A stretch of 64,000 bases of DNA, taken from Cenococcum geophilum 1.58. Its lineage: Eukaryota; Ascomycota; Dothideomycetes; Gloniales; Gloniaceae. The stretch covers positions 3,601,640-3,665,639 of the forward strand of contig KV748181.1 in the NCBI GenBank assembly GCA_001692895.1. Reading direction: 5' to 3'. Of the stretch, positions 37,922 through 51,609 are shown piece after piece. Under the pieces are notes generated by a model. It ran no database searches and was not told the DNA's origin. It worked only from the letters and a program-made list of their open reading frames with translations. The translations under genes were made by a program, and so were the position numbers. Each line of letters opens with the position of its first letter. Within the stretch, counting starts at the first letter, position 1.

Positions 37922-38059
37922 TAGCTACTAGTACATGTTAAGCTGCCTAGAAAGGATTCATGTAATATAGAACTATAGCGCCATAGCCTAGAGGCTGCAT
38001 GCGCAGTATTGTACATAGTATAATACAACGGATATAAAAAAAAAAAAAAAAAAAAAAAA
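37922..38059 (+). repeat. LINE-derived 3' tail and poly(A)
   Basis: TAGCTACTAGTACATGTTAA through to a GGATA end, then A(24). Shared with 55268-55394 on the other strand; similarity stops abruptly upstream of the TAGCTACTAG phrase. Confidence 0.88.
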
Positions 38060-38929
38060 CATCTACGTTATTATTACTACTGCGATATCCGGTACGGAGT
38101 CCTATACTTAGATAGCCTACGCTATATAAGGATTCTTTGTAACTATATCTATTATAATAAAACTACCATCCACAAAACTATCCGTCTTAAGTTCCTATAT
38201 AAGTTTAAGGTTCTACAGGCAATAGTTCTTAGCCTGTCTAAATATTATGGCTTAAGAGAGAGAGTAAGTAAAAGTTTTACTAGATATACTAAGGATTGGG
38301 AGTACAAAGTTGAAGTATTTCTTCAATAGCAGCCCTTCTATAATTTGTAGACTAGTTTTTACTATATAGGTTTAGGTTTAGAAGGAGGGAACTAATAGAA
38401 AAATTTAGCTCTTTATCTCGGGCTAAACAAACTCCTTAGATTTTAAATTCTTATAATTCTTATATACAGAATAGAGGATCTTCCTATATTTAACTAGCTA
38501 GAATCTAATTTATAATTTTTTTTAGAGGACTTTGCCTATATGTAATATATCTACTTTATAGCAAGCTAGGGTAGCGGAGGAGTAATAATTATATGCTCTG
38601 CACCTTTATAGAGGTAAAGAACTTTATAAGTAGCTTAGTGAGGAGCTTTATAGACAAAGCTCTAGGGCAAACTATATACGGAGCTCCGTATAAATAGAGT
38701 ATATAGTACGCCTAGGGGGTTAGGGGTCCTAAGGAGGTCTTCCCCCTATATACTATAAGGCTCTATTTAGAGCTTTATTAGGCCATATATAAGGCCTTAT
38801 TAAAGAACTTAGAGATATATTCTATTATAAATATACAACTAGCATAGGAGTTTTATATTAACTACCTTCTATCCTATTCTTCTTAAGTGCTTAGACAAAT
38901 ATAATTTATTAACCGACGCACTTATATTA

Positions 38930-39310
38930 TTTTCCCTTTAAGAATAAACTCGATGCAACAGGTAAGATATTTATAACGCTTTTCTTTCTCGCTTTAAAGC
39001 TTAGCAACCTTCTTTTTAAGCTTCTTTACTAAATCTAGAACTTTAATATAATCCCTTTTAAACTTCGCTCTTATAGACCCAATCTACTGCCTTAGATTAT
39101 TTTGCTTACTAATAGAAAGTCTTATTTCCTTTTCTAGTTCTAGATTAAAGATACGGCGTTCCATACTAAGGTAGTCTTCCGCGCACTAGATATTATCTTT
39201 TTCTATCTTTTATATATGTTTTCTTATTTTTAGAAGTTGATTTCAAATAGGGCTGGTATCTATATTTGGCGTATTTATGTTAAAAGGCGATTTAGTTAAC
39301 GTAACTTTTA
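38930..39310 (-). pseudogene. RIP-worn coiled-coil protein fragment
   Basis: On minus, one frame reads through the interval with only TAA/TAG interruptions: SPFNINTPNIDTSPI near the start, then LSMERRIFNLELEKEIRLSI, then DYIKVLDLVKKLKKKVAKL and EKEKRYKYLTC. Charged residues and leucine spacing suggest a coiled coil of about 90 residues. A proline/threonine stretch followed by a basic coiled coil is common at the C-terminus of fungal pogo/Fot1-type transposases, so a truncated transposase is possible, but no DDE part is seen upstream. Family unproven. Confidence 0.45.
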
Positions 39311-39526
39311 TAATAGCACTAGAATATAATATCTTAAAGATATAAAGAGTAGAGAATAAAATTAAGGGGGGGTTTTTTTTTTTAAAAAAAAGCCTATAAA
39401 CACTTAGCTTTAAAGCTTTTTAATAGACTAAAAATAAAAATAATGTATATATATAATAGTTATTTATAATTAGTACAAAACTCTAACTGTTTTGATCTAA
39501 GTTTTAAAATATATTCTAGCGCCTAT
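39311..39526. other. Low-complexity spacer
   Basis: A G8-T11-A8 type run at 39364-39390 and AT-rich sequence; no gene seen. Confidence 0.5.
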
Positions 39527-39800
39527 AACGGCTCGCATAAATGCCTCTAAAGTAAAGCTTGCGGATTACTATAATACAAATATACCGAGCTAAGGAGAAG
39601 AAGGAGAAAAAGGAGAAAAAGTAGAAAGTCATTAGAGGTAGCGTTACGGCTTAAATAAATGCCTCTAAAGTGAAGCTTAAATGAATGCTGTATTATAAAG
39701 ATACTAAGCTAAGAGAAAGAAAAGGGGTGTTCTAGGGCCGACGTAAATAAATATGTAGGCTAACCGCTAAGGCGCTAGTTGGCAGAATATGGCAGTATTA
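39527..39800. repeat. Tandem repeat pair; right unit inverted copy of 59635-59790
   Basis: Two degenerate units of about 120 bp start at 39527 and 39645, sharing CGGCT..(A/T)AAATGCCTCTAAAGT, then a run of GAG/AAG purines. The second unit extends to 39795 and matches the reverse complement of 59635-59790 (for example GAATGCTGTATTATAAAGAT). It contains one CTAAGGCGCTAG motif and then GGCAGAATATGGCAG. Confidence 0.75.
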
Positions 39801-40539
39801 TGGCAGAATTTGGTAAGTAACGCCCCCCTAGTGCCGTTATAGGTAGTATAAACAAATATCTTAAGGCGCTAGTCGTAAGCGAGCTAATAGTAGAATAACG
39901 GAATATGGCAGAAATACGGCCCTAGCGCCGTTATAGCGCCGTCTAGTTAGGATTTTACCAGATTAAAGCAAAGCCTCTATTTAGTCCAATTCTATACCTT
40001 ATACTTCTAAGTTTTATTAGGAGTTACTAGTTATAGTATCTAGATTTTTAATCTCCTGCTATAACTATAGTAAGCCGCGTAACGCGATAGTGAAATTTAA
40101 TTTGCAATATAAATTAACTAAATTATACTTAAACTCGACTAGCAAAATGGCTTTATAAACCTAAATAAATTGTTACTATAACGCTACCACATAGTAGGAA
40201 CGTGCACATTTATAAAAGCTTTTGGCTTATATGCCACTAGCTATCTCTATTCTTATATTATATATATATAAAATTTAATTATATAACACTGTAAATTAAT
40301 CCTCCTCTTACTAGCCTTAAACAGTTATAGTTATTACAGCACTAGCAGAACTTGGTAGAACTTGGCAGAACTTCACACTAGCAAGTTGCCACAGATTGCC
40401 GTATATTGCGATTACGTAACGCGAAGATCTTATAAAATACTAAACAGCGCTACTCTTCTTCTCCTTTCCTTTCCCTAGCTTTAGATTCTCGTTTATAGAC
40501 AATCTAATCGTATAGGCTTGCGCGACCCTTTTGCCGTGC
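39801..40539. other. Leader/LTR-like region upstream of family C, limits unresolved
   Basis: Contains another dispersed motif copy (39860-39893) and the GGCAGAACTTGGCAGAA-type phrase (40344-40370) that marks LTRs elsewhere in the window. A 5' LTR of family C probably lies here, but with no second copy its ends cannot be set. No gene seen. Confidence 0.4.
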
Positions 40540-43500
40540 TTATATCTCGATTAATTAAGTCGCTAACATTATCTAAAGCTCACTCTACTCTTTCTTCCTG
40601 AGAAGGAACTTAAATATATCTATAAGAACATAGAATAGGACCCTAAGGATATTACTAGGACCATAAGGATAGGACCTAAAAGAAAAGAATAGAGCCCTAA
40701 AGAAAGGACATATAAGATATGCACAGACTAGAACCCGTAAAAAAATTACCCAGAATTACCTAATACCCCTACCACTATGCTATAAACTATAGTAGTAGGT
40801 AAAGCAGCTATAGGACCCTTAAATACTTTAGATAAAGAAATAATTAACGTTTTAACCCCCTAGGCGGAGCTTACGGCTGCTAATACTAAAATTAAATAAC
40901 TGCGAGAGCTGCTCAAAGCTAGAGATACCCCTATATCTAATAATAAGTCATTATTAGATAACTAAAGACTTACTATAGTCCTTTAGGCCCTATCCTAGCG
41001 CCTTAGTAGATTTACTAAGACCTATATAGTACCAAAGCAGTCGGTAAAGGTTATAGACCCCCCACTACTTATAGACGGAACCGACCCTATATTTAATAAT
41101 TGGAAGCTTTAATTATAGGATAAGCTTAAAGTTAATGCAGACTACTTCCCTAGCGCCCGAGCTAGAATAGCCTACGTTTTTAGCTGTACTGGCGGAGACG
41201 CCTAAACGCATTTACGCCTGTAATATACTAAAGACTTAGTAGACCCCTTTATCTCTAAAGAAGAAATAATTAAATACTTGTCTTTTATTTATAAATACCC
41301 TTTTAAAGTATAAAACGCCCGCTTTAGCTATAAAAGCCTAAATATAAAAATAATGGAGACCTTTTCGGCCTTTTAAACCTGTTTTCTATACTTAGCCGGA
41401 CAGGCCTAGATCCCCTAGGAAGACTTACTACTAAACCTCTTTAATAAGCTTACCCTAGACCTATAGCGGGCCGTATTGCTAGCTTATACTACGGTATAGA
41501 CGTTAAAGGAACTTACGGACTATTGCCTAGCTATTAACTAAGGCCTCCGTTAAATTAAGGCACGCGCTAATTAGCTAAAAACTAGAAACCTTATAAACTA
41601 GGCCGTAAGTACTATAAGTACGGCCCGTAGTGCCCTAGTATAATTAGTAACTCCTATAATTAACCTAGTAGTTAGCTGCGTAGCTACCTTTACTACGGGC
41701 CTAGTATACACCCGGCCTATATATAGCGACCCCTATATATAGGCCCTTAGCGATTAAGGAGCTTACTTTTTATACGGTTAAATAGGCTACCCTATAAGGA
41801 ACTGCCTAATAAAGGCAAAGATAAATAAGGTCCTGTTAATTTAGGAGGATAGTATAGAGCTAGAAAAAGAGGAACCTTAGAGGAAGACTCCTCTTTAAGG
41901 TTAAAAGGGATTGATATGTTATATATTAATCTAGGTTGGCTAGTTGGTAAAAGAAGCTACACTATCCCTTATACTTTATTTCGCAATAAATATTAAGTTT
42001 TAACCTCTACTTTAGCTAACTTAGGAGTAAATATCTTTACCTTAATTAATATAAAGTGTGCTGCAAAACTAGCTGACTTTTTAAATATACCCCTTAAAGA
42101 ACTGCCTAAATTAATCTCTATTTACGGTTATAACGGACGGATAGGGCTACCTATTATAACTATCTTGCGGATCTACCTTCGCGTTAATAGATAAAGGTAG
42201 TATAATATCCCCTTCCTTATTATAGACCTTAGAAGCCATAATATGATTTTAAAGAAAAAATAGCTAGCCTATTAAGGCTTATAGCTTAATATATAAAATA
42301 GGCAGCTTATTTAGCCCGAAACTATACCCCTAACGCCTTCCTTTATAAAAGAGATTAGTATTATAATAGAAAACCTTATACAGCCGTAGATAGATACTAT
42401 TTACTAGGCCGATGCGACGCGTAAAAACTAGGCTTTTAAGAAGGATATACAGCTTAATCTGTAACAGATCTATATATTACGCCGCCCCTAGACTACCTAT
42501 GTTACACTACCCGCACTAAAGACTTAGGAAGTTAGTAGTAGCCTAGCTAAGTCCCTAATAAAGAACCTAGGCCCTACGCAGCTATAAAAGAAGGCTAGGG
42601 ATATTGGACGCTATACTAAATTAATAGATAGGAAGGATAACTTATAGAAAATGGAACGTAAGCTAAGGAAGACTATAAACCCTATACCGTAAACCACGGC
42701 CTAACGGACGCTAAAGAAACCTATGGACCTCCCACCAGTTAATATCTGCTATATTGGCGCTGTAGGATTCTACTAGAACCTAGTTTAGCCTAATACCGTT
42801 ACCTTTACAACTAGCCTATATAAAATTGACTAAATAATTAAGGAAAAGAAAAGCGAGCTTAGCAAATAGGAAAGCGGGCTTATAGATAAAGAACTAGTGG
42901 AATAAAAACTACCTAATTAATACCGGAAATTCAAGGATATATTCTCTAAGGTAGCGTCTAATATACTTCTACTCTATTAACTATATGACTATAAGATCGA
43001 GATTAAGCAAGATAAGGGAAGCACCCTTAGCTTTAGCCCTCTCTACCTATAGTTTATTGCCAAATTATAGGCTATAAAGTAGTACCTTATTAATAACCTA
43101 AATAAGGGCTTTATTAAGCCTAGCTAAGCCCCTTTTAACTTACCTATTCTCTTTATTAAAAAGCTAAATAGAGGACTATACTTCTGTATTAACTACCGTA
43201 AGCTAAATAATATAACCTTAAGGACCGCTACCCGCTGCCCTTACTTAATAAAACTCTTACCTAAATAAGTAGAGCTAAGGTTTTTATAAAGCTTAATATC
43301 CGCTAGGCCTTTTACCGAATTAGGATAAACCCTAGGTCTAAGGATTTTACTATATTTTAAACCTATTACGGAACGTATAAATATAAGGTACTTCCTTTTA
43401 GACTAACTAACGGACTAGCCATGTACTAGCGGTATATAAATAATATACTCTTTAACTACCTTAATAACTTCTATACGGCCTATTTAGATAATATTATAAT

Positions 43501-45123
43501 CTACTTAGAGAATAAACTAGAATATAAGGAGCACGTCTATAAAGTTCTATAATGGCTCCGCGAAGCTAGCCTCTAGGCCAATATTAAGAAGTTGGAATTT
43601 AGTATTAAGTGTATAAAGTACTTAGGTTTTATTATTAGCATAGATGGAATTAAGGCTAACCCAGAGAAAACGGCCGTAATTAACTAGTGGACGCCCCTAC
43701 GGACTGTAAAGGGGGTATAATTATTTTTAGGTTTCTGTAACTTATACTAACGCTTTATTAAGAACTATAGCAGGATTACTTAGCCTCTTAACTGCCTTAC
43801 TAAGAAAGACTAGCCCTTTTACTTTAACGCCATATGTATGCAGGCCTTTAATAAGCCTAAAAAACGGCTAGTGTTGGCCCCCTTACTTACCTACTTTAAC
43901 CTAGAACGGCCCTTAATACTAGAAACTAATACCTTAAATAGCGTAATAGCTGGTGTTTTTTCCTAAAAGCAACCGGACGGAGAATGGCACCCTATTATAT
44001 ACTATTTAAAGACTATAATAGATGCTAAACTAAACTACTATATCTATAATAAAGAAATGCTAGCTATTATCTCTAGCTTTTAGCACTGGCGTATATAGCT
44101 AGAGGGGACCCCTAAACCTATTAAGGTAGTGTTAGATTATAAGGCCCTAGAATACTTTATATTAACTAAGGCCCTTATAGCCTGGTAGGCACGTTAGGCA
44201 GATATCCTATCTTAGTTTAACTTTTTAATTATATATAGACCAGGCGCTATAAACCGTGTAGATACTTTTACTAGGTGTAAATAAGACCTAGGTAACTATA
44301 CGGCTGTAAAGATCTTATTATAGACCTATACGCTACTATAACTAGAGCACCTTAACTCTTAAATACGGGTAGAACTAAATATAGACTCTTTAGATGCCGA
44401 GATATGCCTTATTAACTCCATAGAACTAGACCTTATTAATAAACTACTATAGGTAAACTATACGGCCCCTTCTCTATAGGAGTACCGCGAAAAGGCAAAG
44501 AACGTTTCTAGCCTATAGTCCCTTAAAAGTGGACTGCTTAAGTACCGTAAACGGCTAGTGGTAGTAGAGGAATAGAACTTACGGACTTAGCTTATTGCCA
44601 AAGCACATGCCTAGGTCTCTACAGCCTACCCTAGAAAAAATAAAACCTATAGGATTATTAGCGACCGCTACTACTGGCCTAGAATAATTATAGATATTAA
44701 CTGCTATATACGGAACTGCAATAACTGCTATAGGTCTATAATTCTACGAGATAAGACCCTAGGACTATTAAAACCCCTCCTAATACCCAACCGCCCCTAG
44801 TAATATATCTCTATAGACTTTTATAAGCTACCTTAAGATCGTAACGAATATAATATAGTTATAATCCTAGTTAACCGCTTTGGCAAGCGCCCGTTCTTAA
44901 TTCCCTATTATAAGAATATTAATGCTAAAGAGGCAGCCTAACTGTATATCTACTACGTCTATTAAATTTACGGACTACTAGACACTATTATATCTAACTA
45001 TAGGCCGTAGTTTATATTAGCCTTTTAGAATAAGTTTACCTAGATCCTAGGCATTAAGCTAAAGCTTTCTATGGCATATTACCCCTAAACAGACGGTTAA
45101 ACAGAAATTGTAAATTAATACTT
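40540..45123 (+). mobile_element. Ty3/Gypsy family C, partial fossil
   Basis: Plus strand: gag about 40540-41880 with a zinc-knuckle region near 41770-41810, protease about 41980-42300, RT about 42980-43800, RNase H about 43900-44280, H2C2 about 44570-44770, integrase about 44800-45123. In the integrase YNIVIILVNRFGKRPFLI is directly readable from 44849. The element stops inside integrase where D begins. Sequence on the far side of D does not clearly continue it. RIP-worn with many breaks. Confidence 0.8.
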
Positions 45124-45338
45124 TATAAGGGATATTATTGCAAACACCTTAGGTTGCCCTTAGGACAACCCCTAGACGCCCCTTAGATGGTCGCCGGTTA
45201 CGTACTAAAGGTATATACCTGTAGTATATAGTCTCTATAATCCTAGAGGCCTTACCTCCTTAAGGATTCGTCTCTCTTACTAATCTATCCTATTCTAATT
45301 GTGTCCTTATAGCCCCCTGTCTATAAAATCCCCTTATA
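45124..45338 (+). repeat. 5' LTR of D
   Basis: Starts TATAAGGGATATTATTG (TGTAAGGG after RIP) and ends CCCCTTATA; same length as the other LTR. Confidence 0.9.
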
Positions 45339-48300
45339 TTTAAATCCTTCCTACTCTTTTTTAAAAGGGTAGTCGGCTTTAAGAACCAGATTATTTGTTT
45401 ATATCTTTTATTTACAACTACTATCCTCCCTTAAAATCTCGCAATAACTTAAACGGAAACTCCACGGATACCTTATAGAAAGCCGTCGCGTAAAGGCAGG
45501 AAAGTCCCTCTAATAGCGAGAGATTATAATAATATAACCCTCTGGGTAAGATAGCTAAACAAGCACTAATACCTAGATGCTCTAGGAGCTTAAAGACTCT
45601 TATACACCTACGGTTACTAGCAACGCTAAGGAAAATATAGACACCCTTTATAACGGTTGTAATGCTACTAAAAAGTAACTAGAACCCCTTCAGCCCTACC
45701 TAGGCCAATTAGAAGATTAAGCGCTAGAGGCGACTCTAAGATCTTCCCTTAAGCTAGAAATACTAGAGGAATATACTAACGCATTTAACTAGGGAACTAA
45801 CTAGAACCCTCCCGGAAGACCACTAGCCTATAATTAGCATAGTGGCGGTATATAGACTGCTTACGAGCTAAGTAGGCCTACCCCTTTAGGTAATCTAAGC
45901 TAATTACTAACTTAAGACCTAAGCCTTATTAGGAAGCCTATATTAACTATTAGTACTAATACTACCTTTATAGCAGGAGCCTCCCTAGGCCCAAGTTTAG
46001 AAGGTTAAGAGCCCCATATTAATCTCCTTTAAGATAGATATTAGGAAGCTATTATAAGGCTCTTAGAAGCTATACGGGAGGAAGCCACTAATAAATATAT
46101 TAGAACCCTTTAAGGGCAAATCTAGATCTAATAGGGTTTAATCTAAGCTAGGCAAATTCTTTTATAACTTAATTAAGGCTAAGGGCTTCCTGGGAGCTAT
46201 CTAGTACCTACCTAAGAAGGTATAGAAGACTTAGAGAGTTATCTACGCTATAAACGGAAAAAGGATATAAACTAACTAGCTAAGGCCTTTAGTAGTCTAG
46301 AACTCCGCCACAGACCTAACGCCTAGTAGTTAGATGATTAGGTTTATAAGGTAGACAACTTCTTTAAAATACTAATAATACAAAATAATACCAAAGAGCG
46401 TACACGCTAGATTATTAGTAAGATTAAAGACTAATTACTAAACTAAATCGCACTTAATTAGCTTAATAAAGAGCAAATTACTATATAGCTATAGCTGTAA
46501 ACCTTCCTAAAGAAATGGACTTAAGATCCGCATATTATATAATATAATAATACAGAGCTATTCTAAAATAGGATACAGCTAAACCGCTATAACTTCCGCT
46601 AGTTTATAAACTTTATAGAAACTCGTGCTTAGTAGATAGATCTAAAGCCCTTTAAAAACAAGAATGGTAGCATCCGTAAGAAGGAGAAGATTGGGTTTAT
46701 CTAGGCTAGAATTAAGCTAGCAATTTATAATAAAATAAAGCGCGTAGGAGCCCTATTACGGATTACTATATATATAGATTTTAAACGAGTAGTTCTAAAC
46801 GCTAAAGATATGGTAAGAAACTAGACCTCTTTTAGTAAGAAGCTAGGGGGTTACTAAAAGCGTAAGCACTTTAGTAGTAATATAGGGTAGACCTAACCTT
46901 TAAAGAAGCCGTTCTTAAAAAGAACTTTAAAAGGGTTAAAATTAGGAACCTTAAATAACGGGAAAGACTTCTAGGGTTAACCTAATACCTATCTGGCACC
47001 TTTATAAGAACACTCTAAGAAGTTAAGAGAAAACTCTAAAGGTAGATTTTATTAGAAAAATAAGCAGGGTAATAACCGCACTAATAATCTAAAAAAGGAA
47101 AAGCCCTAGTTATAGACCTCTCCCAGCTATAACTAGGGCAAGATATAAAAGAAGAGACTCTCCGTATTGCTATTAAGCTAGAAATAACACTCCCTATGGG
47201 TAAGGTATAATAGTTCTAAGTATTATACAACAGCGGCGCCGAAATTAATCTTATATAATATAATTTAGTAAAAGAGTATAAACTTATCCCATTATAAAGG
47301 TGGCGGAAACCTATTATAGGCTTCCTAAATAAGTATTAGATTAAACTATATAGTGCCTATAAGCTTATAGTATTAGTGGCCAATATATATAACCGTACTA
47401 AGGTAGTTAGCTCGCAACCCTTCTAGGCGGCTAACTTTGTAGGTTATAACCTTATCCTTAGATACCCTTAGCTAGCGGAAGTAGATCTTAAGATACGCTT
47501 TAAAACTAGAGCTTTTAAATGGTGGAATAATAAAGATTTAGAAGGGCGTATATTACTAATAAGCCTAAAGGACATCCTAGAGAATATAGCCCTAGGTAAA
47601 ATAGTATACGCTCTATACCTAAAGGAGTATTAGATCTAACCCCTATTTAATAGCAAGATAGATATAAAGCCTAGTATAGGTAATAACCCCTCTATAATAG
47701 AGACCCTATAAAAAACTACTGGATAGGCCGTAGAGATATTATAGGGAGGCGACGATCTTAAGGATCTTATAAAATACTTTAACCGCCACAGGTTACTCTG
47801 GCTTAAGTAATATATAGAGAGTATACTATAGCACCTTAAACGCTGCGTTAACAAGTTCCTTACCCTCTACTAGCTACTGTATAAAACGGTTTAACGTATA
47901 GTGGCAACTATATATAAGTAACTACTATAGCGTACGACGCTGCCTATAAGCATCCTAAGGGAGCTCTAAAACTTACCTAATAATAACGCGGAGGATAAAT
48001 ATAACCCTAATTTATTAAATATTCTAGTAGGCCTAAGGGACTTACTAAGGGTATTTTCGGGTAGGAGAGCTAAAGTCCTACTATAGAACTTGGAGTACGA
48101 TTATATAATTAATCTAAAAGAAGGTAAATAACCACCAAACCTTTCTATCTATAACCTCTCGCGTAAAGAGCTTAAGATCCTACGGGAGTACCTTAATAGG
48201 TTACTAGAAAAGGGGTAGATCCGGCCTAGTAAGTTGCCGTTAGGCGTACCAATCCTCTTTATCTTAAAACTAAATAGAACTATAAGGCTATATATAGACT

Positions 48301-51300
48301 ATTACGGTCTTAATAAGATTATAATTAAGAACCGTTACCTATTACTACTAGTTAGTAAAATACTAGATTAACTATCTAGGGCGAAGATCTTTATAAAGCT
48401 AAATCTATAAGACGCCTATTATAGGCTCCGTATTAAAGAAGGGGATAAGTAGAAGACCGCTTTTAAGACCTAATACGGCCACTTTAAGTATCTAGTAATG
48501 TCTTTCGGGCTAGCTAATACGCCTATAATATTCTAATTATACATTTACAGAGCCTTAGGGGGACTAGTTAACCGCATATATATTATCTATTTAGATAATA
48601 TCTTAATTTACTTAGAAGATAAGGATTAACACGAGTAACACGTCCGCGAAGTGCTGGAACGTTTAGATAATTAGGGCCTTTACGCTAAGGCGTTAAAGTA
48701 TATCTTTAATACTAAGCAGGTTAAGTTCCTAGGTTATATTATAACGCCTATAGGTATAGTTATAGACCTAGTACGGGTATAACTAATTTAGGAGTGGCTA
48801 GAGCTAGAGAGCTACTAGGATATTTAAGTGTTTCTAGGCTTTGCTAATTTCTATAGGCGCTTTATCTATAACTACTTAGACGTTACTTAATATCTATTTA
48901 ACTATATTACGGAAGCTTCCTAAGACCTAACCTAAGAAGTAAAAAGCTTAAAGGCGGTAAGGAAGAAAACTAAAAAGGGACTAACTAAATAGTATAAGCT
49001 ATAATTATAGCCCGGAAAGGATTAGGAGGCCTTTTAGGAACTTCACATAAAGTTTATAGAAGCTCTATTACTGCGGCATTTTAACCTAAATTAGCTATTA
49101 ATAATAATTACTAATGCATCGAATTTTACCTTTATTAGTATCCTACTATAACCTAATAGGCATCCGGACGCTACCTAGCTCTATTAGAGACTAGTAGTAT
49201 TTTATAATAGAAAATTCTAGGGACCTAAAGTTAGGTATTATACCCACGATAAGGAACTACTGGCTATAGTTAACTGCTTTAAATAGTGGCAACACTACCT
49301 TAAGTATGCGAGCTATACCACTTATATACTTTTAGATTACTATAATCTACGCTACTTTATAACAATAAAGGAGCTTATACCTTAACAAGCTAGATAAGCA
49401 GAGGAGCTTACGCGATTTAATTTTAAGATTAAATATAAGCTAGGGGAAAATAACCCTACTAATAAACCGTTACGACGGCCAGACTATACCAAAGGCTTTA
49501 AAACGGGAGAAGGAAAATAGATAATAGATATTTTACTCCTAATATTACAGAACAAGCTCCGGGTATAGGATGCTTAAGCACCTATAGCTCTATACACTAA
49601 GTCTTAGGCGGTGTAAGCCTTATTGGTTTTTATTAACGTTCTAGCTAGTACCCAGTCCGTTACTAATAAGGGTCTAAATATACCTAAATAGGACGTCCCT
49701 AATATATTCTCGGAACCTAGTAATACACCATCCCTAATTATTAAGCTATCCCCTTAAACCAATAGCGAAGCTATAGAGTAATTAGAACTTAGAGCCCTAT
49801 AATAACTAAAGGACTTTAACCTTATAGCGGCCTTCCTAACGCACGCGCATTAAAGAGTTATAAGATTTATAGTACTATCTAGTCTTATACTTAGAGTAGT
49901 ATAAAATAAAATAGCTTTTACTTAGGAACTATCTAAAGGGTTAACGGATCTTATCCGTAAGGTATAACGGAGGGACGCTTTCTATACTATTCTTAATACG
50001 GAAGTAGACCGGAAATGTAACAGAAAGGAAGCTGCTAGGCGCTACTATTAGGAACTAGACCCGATAGGCCTACTATATAGAGGTAGTAAGGTTTAGGTGC
50101 CATAAAAAGCAAATCTACGACAGAAGATTCTTATAAAGAATTACAATAATCCTTTAGGCGGCCACTATGGTCAAGCAAAAATAGTGGGATTACTTTAGCG
50201 CAAATACTATTGGCTAAGGCTTAATTAGGAAGTAAAGGAGTATATTAGCCATTATAAGAAGTGTTAAGTATATAAGATCCGCAGGTATAAGCTATAGGGT
50301 CTACTTAAATTAGTTCCCCCCGCTAGTAAGCTATAGCGATATTACGCTATAGACTTTATTACGGATCTCCCACTATCTAAAGATAGCTAAGGACGAACAT
50401 ACGATTCGGTCCTTATACTTATTAATAGGTTTTTAAAGTACGTCTAATACCTTCCTATTAATAAGACAATTAATATATAAGAGCTCGCCAACCTAATTAA
50501 GGAGAAATGCTTTCTTAAAGTAGATTAGCTACACTCCATTATCACTAATAGGGGCAGCGTCTTTATAAGTTAGTACTAGTCGGATTTATGCTTCCATTTA
50601 AAGATAGACCACTATTATAGTACGGCTTTTTACCCGTAGACGGATAGGTAAACGGAACGCTAGAACTAGGAACTGGAGTCTTACCTACGGATATATTTAA
50701 ACTACTAGTAAGATAACTAGTGCGAGCTACTTCCGTACGCGGAGTACGCTTATAATTTAAAGTAATACGTATTATATAAGTATACACTAATCTAGATTGC
50801 CTATAGCGTCCGACTATTTGGGTTTAATAATATACCTAATAATTACTGGCTAAGGCCGTATAATTAGTTATAAGATCCTACTAGGAAGTTTAAGGACATC
50901 TACTAAAGAGTATAAGGATACCTTTAGGAATAGGAGAGTAATAAAAGTATATAAAGTAAAGTCTATAAGATACCCAAGAGCAGTAGAGACTTTAGTATAA
51001 CCATAAGTACTAGGACAAGCATTTTGGAGTAGGCAATAAGGTTCTATTACATTTAACAAATATTAAAACCCGTCGACTATTAAAGAAGCTTAATATAAGA
51101 TACCTAGGTCCCTTCTAAATTAAGGAATAAATTAGTAAGCTAGCCTATCGTCTTTAGCTACCCCTATCTATAGCCCGTATATATCTAGTATTTACATAAA
51201 CCTACTAGAGCTATAGTATAGACCACCACCGGAAAAGAACTTCCGTCTAGGCCTAATTAAACACCTTAAGGTAGTAGGCGAGCGGTATAAGGTTAAAGCT

Positions 51301-51609
51301 ATATTACGCTATAAATCTATCAAGAACAAGCTTTAGTTTAAAGTTAAATAGCTAGGCTAGCCCGCTAAGGACTCTATATAGGAACTAGAGGATTACCTTA
51401 ATTATTATAAAGATATTCTAAAAGAATATTAGGACCAAGGTCTACAATCTACAAATCGCAGAAAGCGCTCTAATACTACGGTGTTATCGCAACCTATAAA
51501 GAAAGCTTATAGCAGGCCGCAAAAGGCCCTAAAGAGTAAATAGGTTAAATTAGATATAGTATAGGCAAGCTCCGGAAACTATAGGGATAGGGCTACAGCC
51601 TAAGGCAGG

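Larger units (their letters stand above)
36641..38059 (+). mobile_element. Composite non-LTR retroposon with minisatellite, structured middle and LINE 3' tail
   Basis: Flanked by a direct duplication CATCTACGTT (36631-36640 and 38060-38069; 13 bp if shared A bases are counted) and ending in 24 A (38036-38059), so it moved by target-primed reverse transcription. Parts: about 18 units of a 34-35 bp repeat (36645-37262); a decayed repeat zone (37263-37400); a unique middle with strong inverted repeats (37460-37595); and a 3' tail (37922-38035) about 93 percent alike to the 3' tail of the LINE at 55284-55394. It encodes no reverse transcriptase and is not RIPed. The plan resembles primate SVA and the Magnaporthe composite retroposon MINE. 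Non-autonomous; mobilisation by the LINE is inferred from the shared tail. Confidence 0.85.
36075..38935 (+). pseudogene. RIP-worn coding-like region, function unknown, split by a retroposon
   Basis: On plus, long stretches read as protein interrupted almost only by TAA and TAG, the pattern left when CAA and CAG codons are RIPed. The frame that ends left of the insertion (DYWIA..YFKKHLR, to 36640) continues in register right of it (CDIRYGVLYLDSLRYIRIL from about 38079, then IRLKFLYKFKVLQAIVLSLS and WEYKVEVFL), once the composite element and its target duplication are set aside. This shows one gene existed before the insertion. I do not recognise the family: no catalytic motif, signal peptide or membrane segment is clear. 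A repeated (hence RIPed) transposon-borne protein is the likeliest class. Ends are approximate. Confidence 0.5.
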
